Assembly: GCA_020636155.1 (NCBI GenBank)
Contig: JACJYM010000003.1
Location: 248,001 to 312,000, forward strand
Source: Lewinellaceae bacterium
GTDB lineage: Bacteria > Bacteroidota > Bacteroidia > Chitinophagales > Saprospiraceae
Direction of reading: 5' to 3'
DNA: 64,000 bases
Shown here: piece after piece, positions 44,772 through 54,320 of the stretch
Position numbering within the stretch: the stretch's first letter is position 1
How the letters are laid out: every line of letters starts with the position of its first letter
Notes under the pieces: model-generated
The model's input: the letters and a program-made list of their open reading frames with translations, nothing else
The model's database searches: none
What the model was told of the DNA's origin: nothing
Made by a program: the position numbers and the translations under genes

Positions 44772-46085
44772 CTATTCACATAGTGAGCCATAAAGGTCAA
44801 ATTCTTCAGCTTCCTCAATTACTACTTGGCAGAAATCACCGACTCTGAGATAATCTTTGCTGGCATCTATCAATACTTCATTATCTACTTCGGGTGAATC
44901 GTATTCTGTCCTTCCTACATAATAACCACCTTCGATTCTATCAATTAATACCTTATAGGATATTCCGATTTTTTCTTGGTTTTTACTCAATGAAATGTCT
45001 CTCTGCACATCCATCAATTGATTCGCTCTTTCCGTTTTCGTTTCCGGATCGACATCGTCCTCCATTAGATAACCGCTTGTGTCCTCTTCGTGTGAATACT
45101 GAAAGACTCCCACACGGTCAAATTTCATTTCCTCTACAAATCGAATCAACTCATCGAATTCTTTGTCCGTTTCTCCCGGAAATCCAACTAAAAATGTGGT
45201 TCTTATTGCTATATCAGGCACGGTCTTTCTTGCATACTCAATAAGTTTTCGTTGCTCTTCCCGTGTCGTTTGCCTGTTCATGCGGTTAAGAACTGTATCA
45301 GAGGCATGCTGAAGAGGAATATCAATATAATTGCAGACTTTGTTTTGATTTTTCATGACATCAAAAACCTCGAGTGGAAATTTGTTAGGATATGCATAGT
45401 GTAGGCGTACCCATTCGATGCCCTCAATCTGACATAGATTTTCTAGCAATTCCGCCAATGCCCTTTTCTTGTAAAGATCCAGACCGTAGTACGTCAGTTC
45501 TTGAGCAATAAGCATGATTTCTTTGACACCATATTTAGCAAGATTTCGTGCTTCAGTCACGAGTTCTTCGATTGGTCGACTTATGTGTTTTCCTCGCATC
45601 AACGGTATCGCACAAAACGAACACGTACGGTTACATCCCTCCGAAATTTTCAAGTAGGCATAATGGGGTGGTGTTGTAATTTGGCGTTGACCTAACAATT
45701 CGTAACGGTAGTCCGCATCAAATTTGCTCAATAGTGCAGGTAATTCCATCGTTCCAAAAAATGCATCAACTTCTGGTATTTCCTCCTCTAGGTTATCCTT
45801 GTATCTTTGGCTGAGACATCCAGTGACGTACAGTTTTTCAATCTCTCCTCTGGATTTTTTGTCGGCATATTCTAAGATGGTGTTGACCGATTCTTCCTTT
45901 GCTAAATCAATGAACCCGCAGGTATTGACGATAACGATATTTGCTTCTTCATTATAATCTTCATGAGCCACATTGATGTCATTTGCTTGAAGCTGAGTAA
46001 TGATATTTTCTGAATCCACCAGATTTTTCGAACAGCCTAGGGTGATCACATTGACCCTGTCTTTACCTAACTTCTTTGTTTTCAT
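44772..46085 (-). CDS. rimO: Ribosomal protein S12 methylthiotransferase
   Basis: A 437-residue radical-SAM enzyme that adds a methylthio group to an aspartate of S12. The N-terminal cluster cysteines are in L-G-C-S-K-N, N-T-C-G-F and V-T-G-C-L-S. The radical-SAM C-x3-C-x2-C motif is C-N-R-T-C-S-F-C near residue 151. The C-terminal TRAM domain starts near 372. R-G-K-H-I-S-R-P and the L-G-C-S-K-N-L-V-D-S-E opening favour RimO over MiaB. It is 27 bp downstream of a VWA gene on the same strand, so probably co-transcribed. Confidence 0.96.
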   Translation of the reverse strand: MKTKKLGKDRVNVITLGCSKNLVDSENIITQLQANDINVAHEDYNEEANIVIVNTCGFIDLAKEESVNTILEYADKKSRGEIEKLYVTGCLSQRYKDNLEEEIPEVDAFFGTMELPALLSKFDADYRYELLGQRQITTPPHYAYLKISEGCNRTCSFCAIPLMRGKHISRPIEELVTEARNLAKYGVKEIMLIAQELTYYGLDLYKKRALAELLENLCQIEGIEWVRLHYAYPNKFPLEVFDVMKNQNKVCNYIDIPLQHASDTVLNRMNRQTTREEQRKLIEYARKTVPDIAIRTTFLVGFPGETDKEFDELIRFVEEMKFDRVGVFQYSHEEDTSGYLMEDDVDPETKTERANQLMDVQRDISLSKNQEKIGISYKVLIDRIEGGYYVGRTEYDSPEVDNEVLIDASKDYLRVGDFCQVVIEEAEEFDLYGSLCE

Positions 46086-46112
46086 GATTTAATTTCTTAC
46101 TTTGAAATTCCC

Positions 46113-48191
46113 TTAATATTTGCCGAAATACCTTCTTAGAAACCATTCGAGTGAAAGTAAGGCAAGGATTAGCCAAAAAATCCATTTGTGATTCAATAAT
46201 GACGAGGTCGTGCTACTTGCATATACCACAGGTTTAATGGATTTAGCATTGAGAATGTCGTTTTCTAATTCACTTATTTGGTTAGGAAAATAGGACTTGC
46301 CCCTATATTTTTTAGAAATAGCATTCAGGATATCGTGCCTTGCTACCAGATTACTATTTTCAATTTCTGACGCCTCCACACTAAATTTTCCACCGGAACT
46401 AAGTTTTTCGCCATTGAACAACGTCGTGGAGGTAAAGCTGTATTGTCCCGTAGGAAATTGACCAGCATCTAAGGTGTAATAATTATTGAATTTTGACATG
46501 ACAAATTCAAAATCCTTTCCTTCCTCGTCTTTGATGGTCAATGCCACATCTGGATCATTTATCATCTCATAGCTGTCATTGTACAGTTGGCCCGTGAATT
46601 CGACGTTGTCAGATTCTTTAAAAATATTTTTACTTACTAAGGATTTGAATTTTCTTTTGTCATCTTTGGCTGCTAAATATTGCAAACACTTATTAACCAA
46701 GTTGTTTGTCTGGTCAAAATTTTGATTTTTTTCAAAGTCTTCAATTCGCCATTTCCATATGCCTTCTCCTATGAGGATTCCCGTTTTTAAGCCATTATCT
46801 TCATTAAATGCCAACATAGGATAGGAAGTCGCAATTTTTTTTATCGACTGGTTTAACAGTACTTGAGCTCCTACGGTGGACTGATACTCACCAAATCTTG
46901 CAATCAATGGAGGCAGATCTTTAAAGTAATTTTTCAATTCTTCATCTATGATGAATGCCTTGAAATTTTGATTCATTACAGGAAGTATGTTTTCGGAGGT
47001 ATTGGTCGTTTTACTCAATTTCACAAAATCCTCAAGGCTATTAAGCTTTGCATTATCAGTTTGCAAACCGGCAACATACAAGGTTGGGATTTTTTTAGTT
47101 TTTATTTTTTCTAAAACGGTGCTTACCGGATGTTTCTCACTCGGTAAATTGTGCATGATGACGACTTGATAGGCTTCGGGTGTCACAGGATCAGAAGCGA
47201 ATTTCACCTCACATTCATAATTTTTGTGAGATAATACACTCCTCCTCAATGCTGAAATATCGGGATGCGGGGCATCGGCCAAAATCAATATTTTCTTTTT
47301 ACTGTCGAGAACTTCCACATAAAAACTTCTTACATTATTATCTAACGTACTTTCTTGGGATAGACCATCCACTTTTACACGGTATGGAATGGTTCCGCTT
47401 TCATCGGCATTGATGGTGAAATTCAAATTCGTATAAAAATCGATTTTATCAATATTTACCGATTTTTCATCCAAGCTTTTCCACTTGCCATGTTCCTTTT
47501 TTTCAAGTCTGACCTTGGTAGATTTACCTTGAAGATTGTAGGAACTTATATCCACTTGTACCTCAAATTGATCATTGAGATAGACAATTTTATTGTAAAA
47601 TACATTTTGAATCGCGAGATCTTTTTGTTTCGTTGTGTCACCAAGTAGCACGGTATTGATTGCGGCAGAAAACTTAGAATCATTATAGATGGGATTTTTT
47701 CCTTTGTTGGAAATGCCATCACTGGCCAGAATGATACTGCCTATATTTTGATCAGCGTAATTATCATACATATAGTTAATGACCTGATTCAGGTCCGTTT
47801 CTGTTCGATTATTCGAATCCAAAGGATTTTCTGCCACATTTGACCCAAAATAAATGGTCTTTAGATCATAATTCTCTGAAAGGTTTTTCTCAAGGGTAGA
47901 AATCTCATTCCCTAAGTCATTAGACATTTCGATAGAATTAGATTGGTCGATGGCTAGTAAAATTATTGGATTCCTAACTTCTTCCTGCACACTTTTGATT
48001 ACAGGATTTAACAGTAAAAAAGCGATGATTGACACGGCACTCACCCTAAGAAGAGCAAGCAATATTTTGAGGTAGGATGGGGCATGGTCAAATTTACTGG
48101 TACGATAATAAACCACAGCAGCATATAAGATGCCCAGCAAAAGACAAAGCAATATGAACCAAGCGGGATATTCAATATTGATATTCTTCAA
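46113..48191 (-). CDS. VWA-like membrane protein
   Basis: A 692-residue membrane protein. Two N-terminal helices (about 10-28 and 40-62) are followed by a von Willebrand A-like region whose metal site D-Q-S-N-S fits the D-x-S-x-S MIDAS pattern near residue 82. A beta-rich middle (about 200-560) follows, and one helix near 672-685 closes the protein. This layout is shared by Bacteroidota proteins annotated as VWA or BatA-like. It likely acts as an envelope scaffold. Role unknown. Confidence 0.78.
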   Translation of the reverse strand: MKNINIEYPAWFILLCLLLGILYAAVVYYRTSKFDHAPSYLKILLALLRVSAVSIIAFLLLNPVIKSVQEEVRNPIILLAIDQSNSIEMSNDLGNEISTLEKNLSENYDLKTIYFGSNVAENPLDSNNRTETDLNQVINYMYDNYADQNIGSIILASDGISNKGKNPIYNDSKFSAAINTVLLGDTTKQKDLAIQNVFYNKIVYLNDQFEVQVDISSYNLQGKSTKVRLEKKEHGKWKSLDEKSVNIDKIDFYTNLNFTINADESGTIPYRVKVDGLSQESTLDNNVRSFYVEVLDSKKKILILADAPHPDISALRRSVLSHKNYECEVKFASDPVTPEAYQVVIMHNLPSEKHPVSTVLEKIKTKKIPTLYVAGLQTDNAKLNSLEDFVKLSKTTNTSENILPVMNQNFKAFIIDEELKNYFKDLPPLIARFGEYQSTVGAQVLLNQSIKKIATSYPMLAFNEDNGLKTGILIGEGIWKWRIEDFEKNQNFDQTNNLVNKCLQYLAAKDDKRKFKSLVSKNIFKESDNVEFTGQLYNDSYEMINDPDVALTIKDEEGKDFEFVMSKFNNYYTLDAGQFPTGQYSFTSTTLFNGEKLSSGGKFSVEASEIENSNLVARHDILNAISKKYRGKSYFPNQISELENDILNAKSIKPVVYASSTTSSLLNHKWIFWLILALLSLEWFLRRYFGKY

Positions 48192-48360
48192 AATATGTTT
48201 TTTGTTGAATTAATTAGACGACAAATATCATAAATATATTTTATGTAATCATTGCTCACATGCAGGATTTGACAATTATTAAGATTATTGAGTCTGAATG
48301 CAGTTGCTTTTGGTTCTACGATTGTTAATATATTTAAAAATACAATAATAATTAAAACCT

Positions 48361-48368
48361 TACCTTTG
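48361..48368 (+). promoter_or_regulatory. -7 element for the 48412 gene
   Basis: TACCTTTG matches TAnnTTTG, 43 bp upstream of the ATG. No -33 box at usual spacing. Confidence 0.5.
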
Positions 48369-48411
48369 TATTCAATGGTTATTAAACCGTGTACAATTAA
48401 TTAAGGAAGTC

Positions 48412-49707
48412 ATGATTAAAAGCGATCTTAGGAGTTTTGCTTGTTTGATGTTTTTTTCGATGTTTTTTTTGATAGGAAAACTATCAGCATCATATATTTT
48501 GATACCCATGGATGCCGAGGATCAAAAAGATCACTTAAAGGCTTATGGTGTCACGTATTGGGTTATAGAAAAGGGAGTCGAAGCCTACTGGATGCTCAAT
48601 TATAAGGGGGGTAGTTTTGCGTTTCCATATCACAAAAATTTTGAAAACGAATGCAAAATAAGAGGTGTAAGTTATAACGTCATCACGGATGGAAAATTCC
48701 TACAACTAAGAGAACAAATAGCTGACCCGGAGCTTAATGAAGAAGTCATAAAGCTAGAAAAAGCACCAAAAATTGCGGTTTATACGCCTGAATTTAATGC
48801 GAAAGGCGAAAAAGTACAGCCTTGGGATGATGCCGTGACGATGGTGTTGACCTATGCAGAAATTCCATTTGATAAGATTTATGATAGGGAAATTCTTGAA
48901 GGTAAGCTTGCCGAATACGACTGGTTGCACTTGCATCACGAAGATTTTACGGGTCAATATGGTAAATTTTTTGCATCACAAGGAAGTACGGCTTGGTATC
49001 AAGAAAATCAGAAAAAATCTGAGGAATTGGCACATCAACTGGGCTTTCAAAAAGTGTCTCAATTAAAACTGGAAGTTGCCAAAAGAATTAAAGAATATGT
49101 TGAAGGAGGTGGCTTTTTGTTTGCGATGTGTTCAGCTACAGATACTTATGATATTGCTCTGGCTGCCGATGGGGTGGATATATGTGCCGAAATGTTTGAT
49201 GGGGATGGCATGGATCCTAATGCCCAATCCAAATTAAATTTTAATAATACGCTGGCATTCCAAAATTTCGAGTTAGTGACTAATCCTATGATTTACGAGC
49301 ACTCAAGTATTGATAACAAAGATCGAAAACTAACTCCCGAAACGGATTACTTTTCGTTGTTTGATTTTAGTGCCAAATGGGATCCCATTCCTACGATGTT
49401 AACACAAGATCATACCCGAACCATCAAAGGTTTTATGGGGCAATCCACCGCGTTTAAGAGAGAATTTGTTAAGCCCAATGTTCTGGTTCTGGGTGAGGCA
49501 AAAGCCGCCGGTGAAGTCAGATACATACATGGTGAATACGGATATGGAACATGGACTTTTTATGGAGGACATGATCCAGAGGATTATAGACATTATGTAA
49601 ATGACCCCGAGACAGATTTGAGTCTGCATCCAAATAGTCCTGGTTATAGATTGATATTGAATAATATCTTGTTTCCTGCAGCTGAAAAGAAAAAGAGAAA
49701 GACGTAA
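48412..49707 (+). CDS. Secreted protein often labelled asparagine synthetase B, function unknown
   Basis: A 431-residue protein with an N-terminal signal segment (about 7-26). Homologues in Bacteroidota are commonly annotated asparagine synthetase B (recalled), but neither an N-terminal catalytic Cys nor the S-G-G-L/V-D-S ATP loop of that enzyme is present. The central part (P-K-I-A-V-Y-T-P near residue 122, L-H-L-H-H-E-D-F near 170, G-G-G-F-L-F-A-M-C-S-A near 235) looks like a class I glutamine-amidotransferase-like fold with a possible Cys nucleophile in A-M-C-S-A. The last part has paired histidines (Y-G-G-H-D-P-E-D). Confidence 0.72.
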   Translation: MIKSDLRSFACLMFFSMFFLIGKLSASYILIPMDAEDQKDHLKAYGVTYWVIEKGVEAYWMLNYKGGSFAFPYHKNFENECKIRGVSYNVITDGKFLQLREQIADPELNEEVIKLEKAPKIAVYTPEFNAKGEKVQPWDDAVTMVLTYAEIPFDKIYDREILEGKLAEYDWLHLHHEDFTGQYGKFFASQGSTAWYQENQKKSEELAHQLGFQKVSQLKLEVAKRIKEYVEGGGFLFAMCSATDTYDIALAADGVDICAEMFDGDGMDPNAQSKLNFNNTLAFQNFELVTNPMIYEHSSIDNKDRKLTPETDYFSLFDFSAKWDPIPTMLTQDHTRTIKGFMGQSTAFKREFVKPNVLVLGEAKAAGEVRYIHGEYGYGTWTFYGGHDPEDYRHYVNDPETDLSLHPNSPGYRLILNNILFPAAEKKKRKT

Positions 49708-49754
49708 GTGCTTCGTAGTGTTGAGTTTGAGTAATGTGAATTTTGATCTAAATC

Positions 49755-50243
49755 ATGGATAAAATACTAATAATTCTTGCGATTTTAATTTGTTCAGGAG
49801 GTTGTAATAATGATTCAAAAACTAAAAATAATGGCAGCAAAAGCTGGATTAAGATGGCTCAGAAAATTACTATTTCGGAATTAAGCGAAGAATTAAAAAA
49901 GTTTAAATTCGGACGGACGGAGTATGATTTTATTGGAATTACATCAAATGGCGTTGATTGTATTTATTTTACGTACAATAATGCTTTTAATATTGAATTT
50001 GAGGCCATTATTGAAGAACAAGCACCTTACATTGAAAAGCTGAAGGAATTTGCAAGATTAAATGGTATTAATACTTATTTAACCACGTACAAAAATAAAT
50101 CCGAATATTCTTCAATTCAACCTGCTCCAGTTCTTGTTATTGAAGTGCATTCTGATATCAATAAAATTGTAGAAGTAGCAAGTAATATTCAAAAACTAGT
50201 ATTTAACAATAATAATTCTACCATTTACGAGGTCGTCCCTTAA
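49755..50243 (+). CDS. Putative small lipoprotein, unknown
   Basis: A 162-residue protein whose signal ends C-S-G-G-C at residue 17, a lipobox-like site, followed by a charged linker. The mature part has an alpha/beta pattern resembling a ferredoxin-like fold, but I recognise no family. It starts 47 bp after the preceding gene on the same strand. Confidence 0.68.
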   Translation: MDKILIILAILICSGGCNNDSKTKNNGSKSWIKMAQKITISELSEELKKFKFGRTEYDFIGITSNGVDCIYFTYNNAFNIEFEAIIEEQAPYIEKLKEFARLNGINTYLTTYKNKSEYSSIQPAPVLVIEVHSDINKIVEVASNIQKLVFNNNNSTIYEVVP

Positions 50244-50383
50244 AAATACTTTTGTATTTTACAATCTCTATATTTTACATTCTAATAAATAAAGTTCAAC
50301 GCATTTTAATACATTACGATTATATTTAATATTTATTAACCTAAAAAATAGTATAAAATACATTATTAATTAAGTTAATTTAT

Positions 50384-50391
50384 TAATTTTG
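50384..50391 (+). promoter_or_regulatory. -7 element for the amidase gene
   Basis: TAATTTTG, 22 bp upstream of the amidase ATG, in a very AT-rich region without a clear -33 box. Confidence 0.45.
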
Positions 50392-50413
50392 CACAGGTTT
50401 CAAAATTAAAACA

Positions 50414-51625
50414 ATGTACAAATTACTAATCGGTATTGTATTTTTTACAGTTTCATTCTCTAAGGTCTATTCGGCAAATATCCTTGAAAAGGATCAGGAA
50501 AATGTCCATATCACCGTCAAAAAAGGTGATTCTATTCATAGTTTATTAGATAAATATAGCCTATCAAACATCCAGTGCAATGTCAAGGCCTTTTATAAAA
50601 TCAATGAGCTAAATGATGGAGACATCTTGTACTATGGAAAATCCTATGAGCTTCCTATTAGGATATATCAGTATAATGGAAAAAGCATCCGATCTACGAT
50701 TGGAATTGATGACTACAACAAAGCCCTGAGAATACAAAAATGGAATGAATCCCTCGAAATCTCAAAAATTAAATCAAAAACACTTTATGGAGACAATGTG
50801 CTTTGGGTACCATATCATGAGATAGAATGTGATATTGATTTAGATAAAAATAACACGAGTAATGAGCCATTAAAACCCTCCAAAAGCAGTGAGGATAAAT
50901 ATGTATTTGACAAGATATTTGGCCAAAAATACAGTTCGGTCAAGATTCTAGATTATAGTTTAAAAAACAAGGTTTTCTATGTGGTGAGTGGACATGGAGG
51001 GCCCGACCCAGGTGCCATTTGCACTTCGGTGGAAGAGGATATGTGTGAGGACGAGTATGCTTACGATGTGTCATTGAGACTGGCTCGCGACCTGATGCAA
51101 CACGGTGCTATCGTACACATGATCGTACAAGATCCAAACGACGGCATCAGAGATGAACAATTTTTGGAATGTGACAAGGATGAAACCTGTATGAGCAACC
51201 AAATAATACCTTTGAACCAATTGGCTCGATTAAATCAAAGAGCAGCCGCCATCAATCAGCTCTATAAGAAATATAAATCTCAAGGTATAAATGATCAAAG
51301 AGCCATCATTATCCATGTAGACAGTCGGGGGAAGAATCAGAAGCAAGATGTATTTTTCTATCACTTAGAAGGAAGTAAAAGCGGGCAGAAAATGGCCGAA
51401 AACTTGCATAAGACCTTTGATAAAATGTATGATAAACATCAGAAAAACAGAGGCTACGAAGGATTTGTTGAGTCTCGAGGCTTGTACATGCTACGGAATA
51501 CCTTGCCGCCTGCAGTGTATGTTGAGTTGGCTAATATTCGTAACAAATACGACCACAAAAGATTAATCTACGCATCTAATAGACAAGCGCTTGCCAATTG
51601 GATGTTTGAGGCTATAATAAAGTAA
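50414..51625 (+). CDS. N-acetylmuramoyl-L-alanine amidase (Amidase_3) with LysM-like N-terminus
   Basis: A 403-residue exported cell-wall hydrolase. A signal peptide (1-20) is followed by a LysM-like segment (V-T-V-K-K-G-D-S-I-H, about 30-85). The amidase domain spans about 190-400, with zinc ligands His194 (S-G-H-G-G-P-D-P-G-A), a glutamate in E-D-E-Y-A-Y-D-V, and His in I-I-H-V-D-S-R, and the catalytic Glu in V-E-L-A-N-I near the end. It cleaves the bond between muramic acid and the stem peptide in septal peptidoglycan. Confidence 0.9.
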   Translation: MYKLLIGIVFFTVSFSKVYSANILEKDQENVHITVKKGDSIHSLLDKYSLSNIQCNVKAFYKINELNDGDILYYGKSYELPIRIYQYNGKSIRSTIGIDDYNKALRIQKWNESLEISKIKSKTLYGDNVLWVPYHEIECDIDLDKNNTSNEPLKPSKSSEDKYVFDKIFGQKYSSVKILDYSLKNKVFYVVSGHGGPDPGAICTSVEEDMCEDEYAYDVSLRLARDLMQHGAIVHMIVQDPNDGIRDEQFLECDKDETCMSNQIIPLNQLARLNQRAAAINQLYKKYKSQGINDQRAIIIHVDSRGKNQKQDVFFYHLEGSKSGQKMAENLHKTFDKMYDKHQKNRGYEGFVESRGLYMLRNTLPPAVYVELANIRNKYDHKRLIYASNRQALANWMFEAIIK

Positions 51626-51629
51626 AATT

Positions 51630-52046
51630 CTATTCTTCTTCTGACTTGCCCGTAGTATCAGCAGCGAAGTATCCGTGAGATTTCAATTGATGAAACCACT
51701 TAATTATTTTTTTTACATCCTTAGGAAAGACACGGTCATCGTCGTATTTAGGAAGTATACTCTCGAAGTATTCCATTAATACCAGATTGTCGGATTTAAT
51801 ATCTACTGGTAAATTGCCAGATTTTTCTTCTTCCAGCATTTTGGAAAATATCTTTTTTAATTCTTCTGTGTCGTCGTAGGTGTAAATGGCTACGGTTTCC
51901 AGTGGGGTAAACTGATGCTTTCTTATGGAGTAAAAATTGCTTTTACCAGTCTCCAAATCACTGGCTACTAAACCATTGTTACGTGTCGTAACTAATTCAA
52001 ATAATCCGGGCATACCCGAAATTGCTATTACATTAGCTAAATTCAT
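51630..52046 (-). CDS. DUF5606 domain protein
   Basis: A 138-residue soluble protein with the Bacteroidota-specific opening N-L-A-N-V-I-A-I-S-G-M-P-G-L-F and the Q-F-T-P-L-E-T-V-A-I-Y-T block near residue 45. The end is acidic. Function is unknown; some annotations suggest an RNA- or ribosome-related role, but nothing here proves it. It converges with the amidase gene with only 4 bp between stops. Confidence 0.85.
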   Translation of the reverse strand: MNLANVIAISGMPGLFELVTTRNNGLVASDLETGKSNFYSIRKHQFTPLETVAIYTYDDTEELKKIFSKMLEEEKSGNLPVDIKSDNLVLMEYFESILPKYDDDRVFPKDVKKIIKWFHQLKSHGYFAADTTGKSEEE

Positions 52047-52141
52047 TATGCGATTTTAAATTTGTTGCAAATATATTTTAAAATTAGAATTATGTGCAAA
52101 AAGGTGCAACGCAAGTTATATTATTGATTAATTCTTCGAAC

Positions 52142-52882
52142 CTAAGCTTTATCTGTTTTTGTATACTGATTTCTAAATGATTTCCACCTCATTTTTAAGA
52201 CTCCACCTAGTGCTTCCGAAATGATGGATAGATTCATCTTGGATTGGCCTTTTTCTCTATCTTTAAAGGTGATTGGTATTTCCTTGAGTTTGAATTCATT
52301 AACGTAGGCAGCATATTTCATTTCTATCTGAAATGCATAGCCGACGAACTCAATGGAATCCAAATTTATGTTTCTTAGCACCCCTGCATTGTATCCGACA
52401 AATCCCGCCGTCGCATCGTTGATGGGCATCCATGTGATTAATTTGACATAGTATGAAGCCCCTTTAGACAAAATTTTTCTATCCAAACCCCAATTTCTAA
52501 ATCCTCCTCCCTGGACATAACGACTTCCAATAATCAAATCGGTGCCATTCTTTAATTCAGCGAGCAATCTCTCCAAATCGTTTGGATTGTGAGAAAAATC
52601 GGCATCCATCTCAAAGATGTAGTCATAATGGTGATCTAGAGCATATTTAAATCCATCTATATAAGCCGTGCCAAGACCCTTTTTGTTTTTCCGTTGAAGG
52701 AGATGTAATCTTTCGGTAAATGCGGACTGAAGTTCGATGACTTTATCGGCTGTACCATCCGGAGAATTGTCATCCACAATTAATATATCAAACGGAGTCG
52801 AAAGCTTGAAGACACTATTGATAATGGACTCAATGTTTTCAATTTCATTAAATGTCGGTATGATTACGACCTGTTGATTCAA
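52142..52882 (-). CDS. Polyprenol-phosphate mannosyltransferase-like GT2
   Basis: A 246-residue family 2 glycosyltransferase. The nucleotide-binding V-I-I-P-T-F-N-E near residue 5 and V-D-D-N-S-P-D-G near 37 are present, as is the metal motif M-D-A-D-F-S-H near 95. Single-domain, without the C-terminal membrane helices of longer relatives. It resembles dolichol-phosphate mannose synthases, transferring mannose (or another sugar) from GDP to a lipid carrier at the inner membrane. Exact sugar uncertain. Confidence 0.9.
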   Translation of the reverse strand: MNQQVVIIPTFNEIENIESIINSVFKLSTPFDILIVDDNSPDGTADKVIELQSAFTERLHLLQRKNKKGLGTAYIDGFKYALDHHYDYIFEMDADFSHNPNDLERLLAELKNGTDLIIGSRYVQGGGFRNWGLDRKILSKGASYYVKLITWMPINDATAGFVGYNAGVLRNINLDSIEFVGYAFQIEMKYAAYVNEFKLKEIPITFKDREKGQSKMNLSIISEALGGVLKMRWKSFRNQYTKTDKA

Positions 52883-53078
52883 TTTTTGTGCTTTGTAATT
52901 AAGAAGCGAAAATAATTTATTTTTGTCATCTGAGCTTACAATTAGTACTCTTAATCTTTTGTTAATGTGACCGAATTCATATTTTTACCCTGTAAATGTT
53001 CTCTACTTTGCTTCACGCATTTTTTCATTTTGAAAAATTTTTTTTTAAAATTCAACGATTGAATAAACTTATGAAACA

Positions 53079-53142
53079 GACCATGTCTGGGATAATTATA
53101 ACACAAAGTTGGGATGATTAAACTGGAGGGTTGATTTTTGAC
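53079..53142 (+). repeat. 64-bp dispersed repeat, copy B
   Basis: Partner of 40414-40477 with 75% identity. It ends 20 bp before the ATG of the papain-like protease gene, so it lies in that gene's leader or promoter region. Confidence 0.65.
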
Positions 53143-53162
53143 TAACAAACACTTTTATACAT

Positions 53163-54260
53163 ATGAAACGATTATTGTTTTTAGTTCTTGTTTTTACTTA
53201 TAGCCTTTCTGCCACTGCACAAATTAGTTTTACAAATCTTAAGGATGTCTCATGTACTGAGGTTAAAAATCAGCAAAAAACCGGGACATGCTGGAGTTTT
53301 GCAACGACCTCATTCCTTGAATCGGAGCTCATAAGGCAGAATAAGATTAATTTGGATTTGTCAGAAATGTTCATCGTGAGAAACATCTATGAAGATAAGG
53401 CGATGAATTACGTTTTGAGGCAGGGTAAAGCCAATTTTAGTCAAGGAAGCCTAGCTCACGATCTGCTGAGAGTGGCAATAAAGGATGGGGTAGTGCCTCA
53501 GAAATATTACTCTGGCTTAGTCGATGGATATGAGGTGTACGACCACACAGAAATGGAAGCAGGACTTAAGGGATTTTTGGATGGGGTGACTTCGCAAAAG
53601 GAAGTATCTACGAAGTGGGATGAGGCGGTAGATGCCATACTAGATACCTACTTAGGAGCCGAACCAAAGGAATTCATGGTAGATGGTAAGTCTTATACAC
53701 CTAAGTCATACGAAGAGAGTTTGAACATCAATCCAGAAGACTATGTGAGTATTACGTCATTTACCCATCATCCGTTTTATTCTAAGTTTATTTTAGAGAT
53801 ACCAGACAATTATTCCAATGGTAGCTTTTATAATGTCCCTTTAAAAGAATTAATGCAAATCATGTACAATGCCATCGATCAAGGATATAGTATAGCTTGG
53901 GATGGCGATGTTTCTGAAAAGGGATTTTCGGCGAAAGAAGGGATAGCCATTTTACCGGTCAATGAGTCCAATATCGATTTTTCGAAAGAGAATACAGAAA
54001 TCACACCCAGTCAAGAGTTAAGGCAAGAATGGTTTCTCGAGTATAAAACAACCGATGACCACCTCATGCATTTGGTCGGAATTGCAAAGGATCAAAACGG
54101 AAAGAAATACTTCAAAGTAAAGAATTCTTGGGGTTCAAATGTGAGTGATTACAAGGGATATCTTTACATGTCCGACGCTTATGCCGAAATGAAAACCATG
54201 GCAATTATGGTAAACAAAAAAGCGATTCCGGCAGACATTTTAAGGAAAATGGGATTGTAA
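53163..54260 (+). CDS. Secreted papain-like (C1) cysteine protease
   Basis: A 365-residue exported protease of the C1B (bleomycin hydrolase/aminopeptidase C) style. A signal peptide (1-19) ends at T-A-Q. The active site is N-Q-Q-K-T-G-T-C-W-S-F with Cys43; the oxyanion-hole Gln lies six residues before. The catalytic His300 is in D-D-H-L-M-H, and Asn321 in K-N-S-W-G. All three are intact. Its leader region contains the second copy of the dispersed 64-bp repeat. Confidence 0.93.
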   Translation: MKRLLFLVLVFTYSLSATAQISFTNLKDVSCTEVKNQQKTGTCWSFATTSFLESELIRQNKINLDLSEMFIVRNIYEDKAMNYVLRQGKANFSQGSLAHDLLRVAIKDGVVPQKYYSGLVDGYEVYDHTEMEAGLKGFLDGVTSQKEVSTKWDEAVDAILDTYLGAEPKEFMVDGKSYTPKSYEESLNINPEDYVSITSFTHHPFYSKFILEIPDNYSNGSFYNVPLKELMQIMYNAIDQGYSIAWDGDVSEKGFSAKEGIAILPVNESNIDFSKENTEITPSQELRQEWFLEYKTTDDHLMHLVGIAKDQNGKKYFKVKNSWGSNVSDYKGYLYMSDAYAEMKTMAIMVNKKAIPADILRKMGL

Positions 54261-54320
54261 ATGAAAGAAAAATAATGGGCTAAAAGATGTCCGTTAGACC
54301 AAGGATTACTAATCGTATAC

